Positions 36,301 through 43,467 are shown, counted from the stretch's first letter. The stretch: DNA of 64,000 bases from Mycobacterium terramassiliense (GCF_900157385.1 NZ_LT717701.1:2452353-2516352), one strand, 5' to 3'. Notes: generated by a model not told the origin, from the sequence alone. Made by a program: numbers and translations.

Positions 36301-37765
36301 CGACGTCACCGCCGGGTTCCTGGACATGGGCCTGGACAGCATCGCGGCCCTCTCGGTCGTGCAGGCCGCCCGCCGGCATGGCGTCGCGCTCCGCGCCAGG
36401 CTGATAATGGAGTGCGAGACCATTCGCGAGCTCGCCGCGGCCATCGACGAGGATGCCGAACGGGTCGCGCCCACCGAGGCGAGCGGCCCAATACCGCTGT
36501 TACCCAACGCCCATTGGCTCTACGAGTACGGCGAGCCGCGCCGGCTCGCGCAGACCGAAGCCATCCGGCTGCCCGACAGCGTCACGCGCGAACACTTGCA
36601 CGCCGCGCTGGCCGGCACCCTCGACGGCCACGAGGTGCTGCGCACCAGGCTGGATCGGGCCGCCATGACGCTGGTGGACGGCCCGGCCCCCAGGGCCGTC
36701 GCAGACTTCCTCACCGAACTCGACGTCGAGGACCTGCACGCGGCGGTCACGGCGCAGGCGGCCGCCGCCGTCGAGCGACTCGACCCGGAGCGGGGGGCCC
36801 TGCTGGCCGCGGTGTGGCTCCGCCCGCCGAGCGGCGGGAGCGTCCTGCTGCTGGCCGCCCACGTGCTGGCGATGGACCCGGCGTCATGGCGGGTGGTGCT
36901 CGGCGAATTAGACTCTGCGCTAAGGGCTTTGGCCGCCGGCCGCCCTCCCGCGCCGGTGCGCGAGCACACCAGCTACCGGCGCTGGGCCGCGGCGCTCATC
37001 GAGCGCGCCCACCGACTCGACACCGTCGGTTCCTGGCGCGCCCAGCTCCAGGGCGACGATCCCGACATCGGCGCCCGGCGGATCCGGCCGGGCCGGGACG
37101 TGGCCCGCGACCTGGTCGTCCGCACCGCCGTGGTCGACGCCGACGTGAGCTTGCGCCTGCTGAGATCCGCAGCCCCCCTGCCCGATCTGCTCGTCGCCGC
37201 CGCGGCCGCGATGCTGACGGATTGGCGGCGCGGACGGGGCCAGGCCACGCCGCCGCCCCTGCTCGCGCTGGAAACCCACGGCCGCGCCGACGCGCTGCTG
37301 GACGGGCCGGGCGCACGCGCCGTGGACACCGGCGACACGGTCGGGCTGCTCAGCTCGATCTACCCGATGCGGGTCGACCCGACCCGGCCCGTCTCCGAAC
37401 AGCTCGCCGAGATCCCCGGTGACGGAATCGACTACGGGCTGCTGCGCTACCTGCGCGCCGACACCGCCGAGCAGCTCGCCGGCTTCCCGGGGCCGCAGCT
37501 GCTGCTGAACTATCTCGGTGCCGCCCACACCGGTGGCGGCACCGCGCTGCGCCTCGAACGCGAGCTACTCGCCGACGTGTCACCGGTGCCCGAGCCCGAC
37601 CTCGCGGTGCGCCACGAGCTCACCATCCTCGCCGTCGTGCTCACCGTCGGGGAGCAGCGCATGCTGGCCACGCAATGGCGCGCGCTGCCCGACATCCTCG
37701 ACGACGCGGATCTGGCCGCGCTGCAACAACTGTGGACAGACAACCTCAGGAAGGTGGCGACATGA
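33395..37765 (+). CDS. mbtF: Mycobactin peptide synthetase MbtF (NRPS)
   Basis: 1456-residue NRPS for the terminal lysine, which becomes the hydroxamate caprolactam. Order: condensation (10-430, HHLVIDGWS from 142), adenylation (455-935, FTSGTTGAPKG near 589), carrier (Ser982 in GLDSI), and a terminal condensation/epimerisation-class domain (1030-1440). That last domain has epimerase-type motifs (LETHGR, TVGLLSSIYP, LLNYLG), but the HHxxxDG site reads HVLAMDP, with Val1157 where the catalytic His should be. It may release or cyclise the product, or be structural. The ATGA overlap couples it to mbtG. Confidence 0.95.
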   Translation: MTRAEPRPAIEDVMALSPLQRGLFAMTTLTDPGATDPYVIAMAADVAGALDVALLRDCAATMLTRHPNLRASFVHGDLSRPVQVIPSAVEVPWRQVRAAPDEVETLEAEERGRRFDLARGPLIRFLLIELPDRRWHLVIVAHHLVIDGWSLPLFVSELLALYRAGGDSAALPPSPRPYRDYIGWLAGRDQAGSRALWARHLAGLDGPTLLSPALTATPPQAGIPRRTTLRLDRDATTALAEAARARGVTLNALVQLAWAAILSVLTDRSDVTFGVTVSGRPDELSGVETMVGLFINTVPLRVRLDPRTTVGAQCAALQRESAALRDHSYLGHAELRSLAGIGEMFDTLLVYENFPPGAVVGATEFAANGATFRPARLESVSHFPVTIAAHLSAGELTVLVEVLDGALGTMAPDGLGRRLLATVQRLVDNWDRPLREVDVLLAAEHRPTPPLARADPVAVHTRFAEIAASQPDSAALGWADGRLTYGELDALTDRLAAALGRHGVAGETPVAITLPRGPSYVAAMLAILKAGGTIVPLDPAMPQDRVAEILRQTSAAIVLDEKVFTALAETAAPARFRAATVPPDHAAYAVFTSGTTGAPKGVIGTHRALSAYSDDHIERVLRPAAARLGRPLRIAHAWSFTFDAAWQPLAALLDGHAVHIIDDAGRRDAEALVAMIDRFGLDMIDTTPSMFAQLHAAGLLRRVPLAVLALGGEALGRTAWQAIQRECARTAMTAFNCYGPTEATVEAVVAAIDEHARPAIGRPTRTTRAYVMDSWLRPVPDGAAGELYLAGDQLTRGYLGRAAETAARFVADPHGRGGRMYRTGDVVRRMPDGGLEFLGRSDDQLKIRGFRVEPGEIVAALNGHDGVRGAHVTARNHANGPRLTAYVAGGPQPPAVAELRSMLLKRLPRYLVPHHIVVLDELPLTPHGKVDEKALAATGIAADRAVPPETPTEAALAEVFTDVLEIADIDVTAGFLDMGLDSIAALSVVQAARRHGVALRARLIMECETIRELAAAIDEDAERVAPTEASGPIPLLPNAHWLYEYGEPRRLAQTEAIRLPDSVTREHLHAALAGTLDGHEVLRTRLDRAAMTLVDGPAPRAVADFLTELDVEDLHAAVTAQAAAAVERLDPERGALLAAVWLRPPSGGSVLLLAAHVLAMDPASWRVVLGELDSALRALAAGRPPAPVREHTSYRRWAAALIERAHRLDTVGSWRAQLQGDDPDIGARRIRPGRDVARDLVVRTAVVDADVSLRLLRSAAPLPDLLVAAAAAMLTDWRRGRGQATPPPLLALETHGRADALLDGPGARAVDTGDTVGLLSSIYPMRVDPTRPVSEQLAEIPGDGIDYGLLRYLRADTAEQLAGFPGPQLLLNYLGAAHTGGGTALRLERELLADVSPVPEPDLAVRHELTILAVVLTVGEQRMLATQWRALPDILDDADLAALQQLWTDNLRKVAT

Positions 37766-39048
37766 GCACGCTTGCGGTCCTGGGCGCCGGAGCCAAGGCG
37801 GTGGCCGTCGCGGCCAAGGCATCGGTGCTGCGCGACATGGGTGTCCAGGCCCCCGATGTGGTGGCCGTCGAACGCATCGCGGTCGGGGGCAACTGGCAGG
37901 CCAGCGGCGGCTGGACGGACGGGGCGCACCGGCTGGGCACCAGCCCGGAAAAGGACGTCGGGTTTCCCTACCGCTCGGCGCTGGTGCCGCGCCGCAACGC
38001 CGAACTCGACGAGCGGATGACCCGCTACAGCTGGCAGTCATACCTCATCGCCACCGCGTCGTTCGCCGAATGGATCGACCGCGGCAGGCCGGCGCCCACC
38101 CATCGCCGGTGGAGCCAGTACCTGGGCTGGGTCGCCGATCAGGTCGGCCTGAACGTGGTGCACGGCGAGGTCGAGCGGCTTGCCGTCGACGGCGACCGCT
38201 GGGCGCTGCAGACCCACGAAACCACCGTGCACGCCGAGGCTTTGATGATCACCGGACCCGGCCAGGCGGAGAAGTCGCTGCTGCCCGGCAACCCGCGGAT
38301 GCTGTCGATCGCCCAGTTCTGGGACCGCGCCGCGGCCGACGACCGGATCAGCGCCGAGCGGGTGGCGGTGATCGGCGGCGGCGAGACGGCCGCATCGATG
38401 CTCAACGAGCTGTTCCGGCACCGGGTTTCGACGATCACCGTCATCTCGCCGCAGGTGACGCTGTTTACCCGCGGCGAGGGGTTTTTCGAGAACTCGCTGT
38501 TCTCCGATCCCACCGACTGGACGGCGCTGACGCTCGACGAACGCCGCGACGCGCTGGCCCGCACCGACCGCGGGGTGTTCTCGGCCAACGTGCAGGAGGC
38601 GCTGCTGTCCGACGACCGGATCCGCCACCTGCGCGGGCGGGTCGCCCACGCGGTGGGCCGCGACGGGCAGATCCGGTTGACCCTGTCCAGCAACCGCGGC
38701 AGCGAAAACCTGGAGACGGTGCACGGTTTCGATCTGGTCATCGACGGCTCCGGCGCCGACCCGCTGTGGTTCACGTCGCTGTTCAGCCAGGACGCGCTCG
38801 ACCTGCTCGAACTCGGGCTGGGCGGACCGCTCACCGCCGAGGGCCTGCAGGAGGCCATCGGCTACGACCTGGCCGTCACCGATGTCGCCCCAAAGCTGTT
38901 CCTGCCCAACCTGTCCGGGCTCACCCAGGGCCCCGGCTTCCCCAACCTGAGCTGCCTCGGGCTGCTGTCAGACCGGGTGCTGGGCGCCACGGCAGGTTCT
39001 GTCAAACACCAAACTGCGAGGAGAAGCGATGAGCACCAACCCCTTTGA
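37762..39048 (+). CDS. mbtG: L-lysine N6-monooxygenase MbtG
   Basis: FAD/NADPH enzyme that N-hydroxylates the lysine side chain (free or in the assembled siderophore) to create the iron-binding hydroxamate. The 428-residue product begins with the FAD loop LGAGAKAVAVAAKA, has the NADPH loop VIGGGETAASML near 210, and the C-terminal FPNLSCLGLLSDR segment of siderophore hydroxylases. ATG 37762 overlaps the mbtF stop (ATGA). The last 20 bp overlap the start of mbtH. Confidence 0.95.
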   Translation: MSTLAVLGAGAKAVAVAAKASVLRDMGVQAPDVVAVERIAVGGNWQASGGWTDGAHRLGTSPEKDVGFPYRSALVPRRNAELDERMTRYSWQSYLIATASFAEWIDRGRPAPTHRRWSQYLGWVADQVGLNVVHGEVERLAVDGDRWALQTHETTVHAEALMITGPGQAEKSLLPGNPRMLSIAQFWDRAAADDRISAERVAVIGGGETAASMLNELFRHRVSTITVISPQVTLFTRGEGFFENSLFSDPTDWTALTLDERRDALARTDRGVFSANVQEALLSDDRIRHLRGRVAHAVGRDGQIRLTLSSNRGSENLETVHGFDLVIDGSGADPLWFTSLFSQDALDLLELGLGGPLTAEGLQEAIGYDLAVTDVAPKLFLPNLSGLTQGPGFPNLSCLGLLSDRVLGATAGSVKHQTARRSDEHQPL

Positions 39049-39244
39049 CGACGACGGCGGCGCTTTCTACGTGCTGGTCAACGACGAGGAGCAGCACAGC
39101 CTGTGGCCGGCGATCGCCGAAATCCCGGCCGGCTGGCGCGTGGCGTACGGGGGGGCGAGCCGGTCGGCGTGCCTGGACTACGTCGACGAGAACTGGGCCG
39201 ACATGAGGCCGAAGAGCCTGCGCGAGGCCATGGCGGCCGGCTGA
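39029..39244 (+). CDS. mbtH: MbtH, NRPS adenylation-domain chaperone
   Basis: 71-residue founding-family MbtH protein, which binds adenylation domains and is often required for their solubility and activity. Conserved features are present: NPFDDD at the start, the Ser-Leu-Trp in HSLWPA, the Trp in PAGWRV and the C-terminal ENWADMRPKSL. AGGAGA lies upstream of ATG 39029, inside mbtG. It is the last gene of the mbtB-H operon and likely serves MbtB, MbtE and MbtF. Confidence 0.96.
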   Translation: MSTNPFDDDGGAFYVLVNDEEQHSLWPAIAEIPAGWRVAYGGASRSACLDYVDENWADMRPKSLREAMAAG

Positions 39245-39341
39245 GCACCCGTCGTGCCCGTACCGTGACCCGCCCGAGACCAAGAACGGCAGGCGCTGGG
39301 GGCACAATCACAACTCATACTCACCAGGGGGAGGACTGAAC

Positions 39342-39806
39342 ATGAGAATGAAATCCTTGGCCACCGGCGCGTTAGCGCTGGCCACAATGGGCACGGCCGG
39401 CATCGCCGTGGCATCCGCCGCGCCACTACCGCAGGATCCGCCGCCCGCGCCGGGGCTGCCGAGCCCGGACCAGTTGTCGACCCTATGCACCCAGGCCACC
39501 GATCCGGGCGTCTCGTACACGACCAAAACCAACCTGGTCGAGAACGGCATCTCCCCGGACGAGGGCCACGTGGCCGACCACGACCTGAGGAAGGCCTTCC
39601 GGAACGGAAACTTCCCCGAGACGTTCGCCGTGACGAACATCGCGCCGGCCGGGCCGAACATGGCCCAGGCCGATGTCGCCATCTCGGGTCCGAGGTTCGC
39701 CGGGCCGGTCGAGAAACACCTCGTGTTCGTCAACCAGGGCGGCAACTGGATCCTGCAGCACGACGCCGCGATCGCCCTCATCCAGGCCGCGTCGGCGACG
39801 AACTAG
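39342..39806 (+). CDS. Secreted CFP-2/Mtb12-like antigen (copy 1)
   Basis: 154-residue protein with a Sec signal peptide (about 1-27, cleavage after ASA) followed by PLPQDPP. The mature part is a small secreted antigen fold as in CFP-2 (Rv2376c, Mtb12). GGGGGAGGA lies just before ATG 39342. A hairpin terminator follows the stop. It is more divergent from Rv2376c than the second copy. Biochemical role unknown; the family is known as a culture-filtrate T-cell antigen. Confidence 0.85.
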   Translation: MRMKSLATGALALATMGTAGIAVASAAPLPQDPPPAPGLPSPDQLSTLCTQATDPGVSYTTKTNLVENGISPDEGHVADHDLRKAFRNGNFPETFAVTNIAPAGPNMAQADVAISGPRFAGPVEKHLVFVNQGGNWILQHDAAIALIQAASATN

Positions 39807-39812
39807 CAACCC

Positions 39813-39852
39813 GAGCAGCCTGTGCGCCGCACAGTGGGCGCACAGGCTGCTC
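39813..39852 (+). terminator. Hairpin terminator between the two CFP-2-like genes
   Basis: Perfect 16-bp arms GAGCAGCCTGTGCGCC (39813-39828) and complement (39837-39852) with an 8-base loop, 7 bp after the stop of copy 1. No U-tract follows, which is usual for mycobacterial hairpin terminators. Confidence 0.8.
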
Positions 39853-39953
39853 ACACGGTGTGGTCGTAACGTCACGGTGCGCAGACGCGAAACAACAGTA
39901 GAAAGCGGCACACTGGCACCGTCCGTCGACGCGTGCCCACCAAAGGGGGGACC

Positions 39954-40457
39954 ATGAAAACCGTGAAATTCTTCGCCGGCGGCGCGGCAGCGCTGGCCGT
40001 CATCGGGGGAGCGGCCGCCGGCATCACGTCCATCGCGGCGCCGGGCGAGGCGGCCTCGGTGCGGCTGATCGCCGTCGGCGCGCCGTTGCCGCAGGATCCG
40101 CCGCAGGCGGTGAACGTGCCGACGGCCGATCAGTTGACCGGCCTGCTGACCAGCCTCGCCGACCCCAGCGTCCCGTTCGCGAACAAGAGCACTCTGGTCG
40201 AAGGCGGCATAGGCGGGATGGAAGCGCACATCGCCGACAAGAAGCTGCAGAAGGCCGCCAAGAACGGCGACCTGCCGCTGGCGTTCAACGTCACCAACGT
40301 CCAACCGGCCGCGGCCGGGTCCGCGACGGCCGACGTGGCGGTCTCGGGCCCCAAGCTCACGTCTCCGGTCACCCAGAACGTCACGTTCGTGAACCAGGGC
40401 GGCTGGGTCCTGTCGCGCGCCTCGGCGATGGAGTTGCTGCAGGCCGCCGGTCAGTGA
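39954..40457 (+). CDS. cfp2: Low molecular weight secreted antigen CFP-2 (Mtb12) (copy 2)
   Basis: 167 residues, essentially the length of M. tuberculosis Rv2376c, which follows mbtH there as well. Signal peptide of about 40 residues, then APLPQDPPQ and the same fold as copy 1 (TADQLTGLL ... VTFVNQGGWVLSR). ATG 39954 follows AAAGGGGGG. The stop overlaps the convergent sigma factor stop by 7 bp. The tandem copy indicates a local duplication in this lineage. Confidence 0.9.
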   Translation: MKTVKFFAGGAAALAVIGGAAAGITSIAAPGEAASVRLIAVGAPLPQDPPQAVNVPTADQLTGLLTSLADPSVPFANKSTLVEGGIGGMEAHIADKKLQKAAKNGDLPLAFNVTNVQPAAAGSATADVAVSGPKLTSPVTQNVTFVNQGGWVLSRASAMELLQAAGQ

Positions 40458-41344
40458 TCGGCGCGCACGCCGCGCAGGTCTAGCTTGGCGATCCGGTCCG
40501 GGTCGGCCAGCACATCGATGGCCGCCACCAGCCCGTCGCGCACCACGAATCCCATGATCGCCGTGGGCCGCCCGTCGACGAACACGACCGCGCCGGCGGC
40601 GCCGTTGACAATGGCGGGGCGCACCTCGCGCTCCGGCCCCGCGTAGCCGCGCGCGAGGTTGGCCACCGAGGCCGCGCCCTCGGCGCGGAATCCCGCGGCG
40701 CCCCGGCCGAAGTCGCCCCGCAGCACGACGTCGGGGTGCAGCACCGACACCAGCCGGTCGAAGTCGCCGGCTCGGCCCGCGGCGAAGAAGGCGTCGACGG
40801 CTTCGCGCTGCGCGGCGACGCCCGCGTCGGGGGCCGGCTCGGCCTGCTCGATGCGCCGGCGCGCCCGGCTGGCCAGCTTGCGCGTCGCCTCCGGGGTCCG
40901 CTCGACGATGGGCGCGATCTCGTCGAACGGGACCGCGAACACGTCGTGCAACACGAAGGCCAGCCGCTCGGCGGGCGGCAGCGTGTCCAGCACCACGAAC
41001 AGGGCCAGCCCCACCGCGTCGGCCAGCATCGCCCGGTGTTCGGGATCGAACTCTCCGTCGGCGTCGACGATCGGATCCGGCAGGTGACCGACCGGCTCCT
41101 CCCGCCCGCGTCCGTGCCGGTCGCGCAAGGTGTTCAGGCAGATGCGGGCCACCACCGTGGTCAGCCAGGCGTCGACATTCGCGATGTCCCGGCCGGCGGC
41201 GCTGAGCCGCAGCCACGCCTCCTGCACGGCGTCCTGGGCGTCGTCGATCGAGCCCAGCATGCGATAGGCGATGGCGCCCAGCCGGGGCCGCGCCGCCTCG
41301 AACCGCGCGGCCAGCGCGGCCTCCGGGTGGTGCGGCCTCGTCAC
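40451..41344 (-). CDS. ECF41-type RNA polymerase sigma factor
   Basis: 297-residue extracytoplasmic-function sigma factor. Region 2 includes RMLGSIDDAQDAVQEAWLR; region 4 includes FDEIAPIVERTPEATRKL. A SnoaL-like C-terminal domain of about 110 residues has GRPTAIMGF and DPDRIAKL, close to the motifs that control ECF41 activity. ECF41 genes normally sit beside a carboxymuconolactone decarboxylase gene. GTG 41344 formerly overlapped that gene's stop (GTGA), and the residual 3' end is still there, but the rest of the partner is now 1.4 kb away, behind inserted DNA. Expression must therefore depend on a new promoter. Confidence 0.9.
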   Translation of the reverse strand: MTRPHHPEAALAARFEAARPRLGAIAYRMLGSIDDAQDAVQEAWLRLSAAGRDIANVDAWLTTVVARICLNTLRDRHGRGREEPVGHLPDPIVDADGEFDPEHRAMLADAVGLALFVVLDTLPPAERLAFVLHDVFAVPFDEIAPIVERTPEATRKLASRARRRIEQAEPAPDAGVAAQREAVDAFFAAGRAGDFDRLVSVLHPDVVLRGDFGRGAAGFRAEGAASVANLARGYAGPEREVRPAIVNGAAGAVVFVDGRPTAIMGFVVRDGLVAAIDVLADPDRIAKLDLRGVRADH

Positions 41345-41357
41345 GCGCGGCCCCGCT

Positions 41358-41451
41358 CGGGCAGGGCGCACACCCGGTCGCCGGAGAAGCCCGACGATCC
41401 GATGCCGAGCGCGATGTTGAACCGGGCGCGCATGTTGCCCAGCGTGATGAC
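41358..41451. repeat. 94-bp direct repeat, left copy (residual CMD 3' end)
   Basis: Matches 42815-42908 with a single mismatch (41365 versus 42822). In the reverse strand it encodes the last part of the carboxymuconolactone decarboxylase (VITLGNMRARFNIALG ...), reading on to a stop that overlaps the sigma factor start. This looks like the original 3' end, separated from its gene by the inserted segment. Candidate attR. Confidence 0.85.
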
Positions 41452-41585
41452 TCGGCTCACATTAGTTAACCTTTGACCTGGTCGGAAATGGGTTTAAAGC
41501 CAGCAAAGATATGGACATAGTGGGACACAAACCCCCATTTCAAAAGATCGGCCAACGGTCTGAGTGCTGCGCTGATGTTGCGGTC

Positions 41586-41811
41586 ATGGCAAAGAAAACT
41601 CCGACCATAACCACCGCCGGTCGACGTAGCTGGGGCGCGTTGCGGGCCATGCGATCCGGGCGCATCCTAGGCGTCCTGAATTGCCGATGACGGCATGCGT
41701 TACGACTGGCCCCACACTTTCGATGCTCGCATGGACGCCGAGGGATGGCTACAGAACGAACGAAAGCTGATTGCTCAGCGGGGAGCGGTGGCTCAAGTCC
41801 AATTTCGGTAA
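41586..41811 (+). pseudogene. Tyrosine integrase N-terminal fragment, frameshifted
   Basis: Two short frames together resemble the start of a phage integrase. The first, 41586-41690, begins MAKKTPTITTAGRRSWGAL and reaches RSGRI before running out of register. The second, 41695-41811 in the +1 frame, reads YDWPHTFDARMDAEGWLQNERKLI, as in the SAM-like arm-binding domain (xxHTFxxxxDAExWLxxERRLI; given here as a pattern). The catalytic domain with its R-H-R-Y residues is missing. A frameshift or small deletion lies between the two frames. It sits 135 bp from the left repeat, where integrase genes usually lie relative to att. Confidence 0.65.
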
Positions 41812-42077
41812 TTTGGGATTTTCCTGATTTGCCGCGCTGGCTGCGGGTCATGTTTGCTGGATTTGCTCTAATGGGGTGACCAAAACGCAAAACGCTGTCG
41901 GTCCGCGCTCAAAGCTCGCCCGGCAAGCGGTAATGGGCGGAAGCTGCCGAGATGTGACCCCACCCCTGCCCCGAACTGCGCCAATATCAGGTGTCGAACT
42001 GTCGGCCTATTTCCTGGGCCGTCATTCGGCCCTTATCCCTGTGCGGGCTTTTGAATGCGGGTCGCGCACTGAACCCG

Positions 42078-42587
42078 CTACAATCCATATTGGTTTAGCA
42101 GGCCAGCAACATAAATATACAACAAAAGGAAAGTTATGGCGGCAAGGAACGGCGGGGCGCCAAGTATGACCAAAAGCGGAAAAACTAACTCAGGATTATT
42201 AAAAATAGGGGATATGAGTGGGAACACAAGGTCTTCTATTAATTGCTGAGGCGACGAGGTGGCAATGACGCTGACAACCCCGTTCGCGCCCTGCAACAAC
42301 GAGGCCAAGGTGGCCTCGACGTCGGCATAGGAGAACGCACCGGCAGTCAAGTGCTGCACAAACTGCTCCTGAAACGCCGCCGCCTGACCGGCCAGCCCCT
42401 GATAGTTCGCAGCGTGCTGGGAGAACAGCTGCGCGACACTGGCTGACACCTCATCGGCGGCGGCGGGTATCACCGCGACGGTCGGGGCGGCCGCCACCAT
42501 GTGGGCCGCGTTGACGTTCGCGCCGGCGGCTGCTAAATCCGTTGCCGCCGAGGTCATCAGCTCTGGCGTTGCGATCACATACGACAT
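42078..42587 (-). CDS. PE family protein with C-terminal membrane segment
   Basis: 169 residues. The first 92 form a PE domain (start MSYVIATPELM, then ADEVSASVAQLF and AFQEQFVQHLTAG). The rest is not PGRS; it ends in a long hydrophobic stretch (FPLLVILGAPPFLAAITFLL) and NQYGL. PE proteins are ESX-secreted and usually paired with PPE proteins; no PPE gene is adjacent. AGGAGG lies six bases before ATG 42587. It lies inside the presumed integrative element, so it may be cargo acquired with it. The hydrophobic tail may anchor it in the envelope. Confidence 0.85.
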   Translation of the reverse strand: MSYVIATPELMTSAATDLAAAGANVNAAHMVAAAPTVAVIPAAADEVSASVAQLFSQHAANYQGLAGQAAAFQEQFVQHLTAGAFSYADVEATLASLLQGANGVVSVIATSSPQQLIEDLVFPLISPIFNNPELVFPLLVILGAPPFLAAITFLLLYIYVAGLLNQYGL

Positions 42588-42661
42588 CCCGGACCTCCTG
42601 CTAGCTAGCCCCTGGTTGTCACGAGCCCGGCGGTCCTCCACCCGTCAGAGCAGGATGGCTT

Positions 42662-42717
42662 ATTTTATGGCGGGGGCGTTAAGTAACCGACTACTGCACA
42701 TCGAGTAACCGGTTACT
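42662..42717 (-). promoter_or_regulatory. PE gene promoter with paired operator-like repeats
   Basis: Reverse-strand -10 TAAAAT (42667-42662), about 75 bp before the PE start. Upstream are a perfect palindrome AGTAACCGGTTACT (42704-42717) and a related copy AGTAACCGACTACT (42682-42695), 22 bp apart and overlapping the expected -35. The arrangement suggests repression by a dimeric regulator, for example of the TetR family. No matching regulator gene is adjacent. Confidence 0.55.
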
Positions 42718-42791
42718 GCGGGGAGGCTCGCGGTCAGACGGGCCGCGTCGAAACAAACCCTCCGCTACCCGTCGGCAGTCATGCGCGACCG

Positions 42792-43394
42792 TCACCCGTG
42801 TTTCCGCTGGTCATCGGGCAGCGCGCACACCCGGTCGCCGGAGAAGCCCGACGATCCGATGCCGAGCGCGATGTTGAACCGGGCGCGCATGTTGCCCAGC
42901 GTGATGACGTGGGTGAGCCCGACGAGCTGGGCTGTGTCGAAATGGGCGCGCAGCGCGCCGAAGAGCTGATCGGTCACCTCGACCGGGGTGCGGCTCATCG
43001 CGGTGGCGTACTCCAGGATGAGCTTGTCCAGCTCGGAGAAGCAGGAGGCGTTGCGGTAATCCGACAGGGCCAGCAGTTCCTCGTCGGTGAGTCCCCACCG
43101 GCGCGCGATCTGCGAGCCCAGGTCGATGCAGTACTCGCAGCCCACCGTGGTCGCCGACTTCAGCTCGGCCAGCGCCCGGTGGCGCGGACTGAGGATGTCC
43201 AGCTTCGACTCCGCCTGCTCGAGCTTGCCGTAGGCGCTGAGCAATCGGGGGATGTGCGCGTACATCCGCAGCGGTTCGAGCATGCCGGCGGTCTCGAGCC
43301 CGGCCATCTGCGCCAGCTTGCGCTTGGTGAAGAAGAAGGCGATCTTGGCGCCCAGGCCGGCATCGCGGTCGGGTACTCCTTGAAGGCGAGGCAT
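42792..43394 (-). CDS. Carboxymuconolactone decarboxylase (CMD) / AhpD-like protein
   Basis: 200-residue CMD-family protein with the redox-type CEYC motif (TTVGCEYCIDLGSQIARRWG), which suggests peroxidase-like or decarboxylase-type chemistry. AGGAGG lies six bases before ATG 43394. Members of this family are the usual partners of ECF41 sigma factors and are commonly regulated by them. The last seven or so codons after the 94-bp repeat (DDQRKHG) differ from the residual original end next to the sigma gene (ERGRA), so the 3' end here appears to be supplied by inserted DNA while keeping the frame. Confidence 0.88.
   Translation of the reverse strand: MPRLQGVPDRDAGLGAKIAFFFTKRKLAQMAGLETAGMLEPLRMYAHIPRLLSAYGKLEQAESKLDILSPRHRALAELKSATTVGCEYCIDLGSQIARRWGLTDEELLALSDYRNASCFSELDKLILEYATAMSRTPVEVTDQLFGALRAHFDTAQLVGLTHVITLGNMRARFNIALGIGSSGFSGDRVCALPDDQRKHG
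42815..42908. repeat. 94-bp direct repeat, right copy (inside the intact CMD gene)
   Basis: 93 of 94 bases equal 41358-41451. It covers codons near the CMD C-terminus, in frame. Left of 42815 the sequence is unrelated to the left copy's continuation. Candidate attL, restoring the gene after integration. Confidence 0.85.
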
Positions 43395-43467
43395 GGCGGT
43401 CCTCCTTGAACGTGGTCCTTTCTACGTCGACACCCGGCGACATAGAAACGTGACCGCGCCACAAGAG

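Larger units (their letters stand above)
41452..42814. mobile_element. Degenerate integrative element remnant with PE gene
   Basis: 1.36 kb between two 94-bp direct repeats derived from the CMD gene end. Contents: a broken integrase N-terminus (41586-41811), a PE gene (42078-42587) with its own promoter, and a visibly AT-richer stretch around 41460-42240 with no other recognisable gene. The sequence diverges from the CMD gene exactly at the repeat edges. The structure fits a tyrosine-integrase element using the 3' end of a protein gene as attB, later reduced by deletion. No transposase or terminal inverted repeats were found. Element identity is an inference. Confidence 0.6.

Noticed and set aside
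33389..36379. Very long open frame (about 1000 codons) antisense to mbtF, and similar long frames opposite mbtB, mbtE, sbtA genes and the MFS gene
   Set aside because: High GC at third codon positions leaves antisense frames open. Their translations are low-complexity Arg/Gly/His-rich text with no domains, and the sense frames are clear enzymes.
41452..42814. Insertion sequence or transposon
   Set aside because: No transposase, no terminal inverted repeats, and the 94-bp flanking repeats are far too long for a target duplication; an integrase-type element or duplication fits better.
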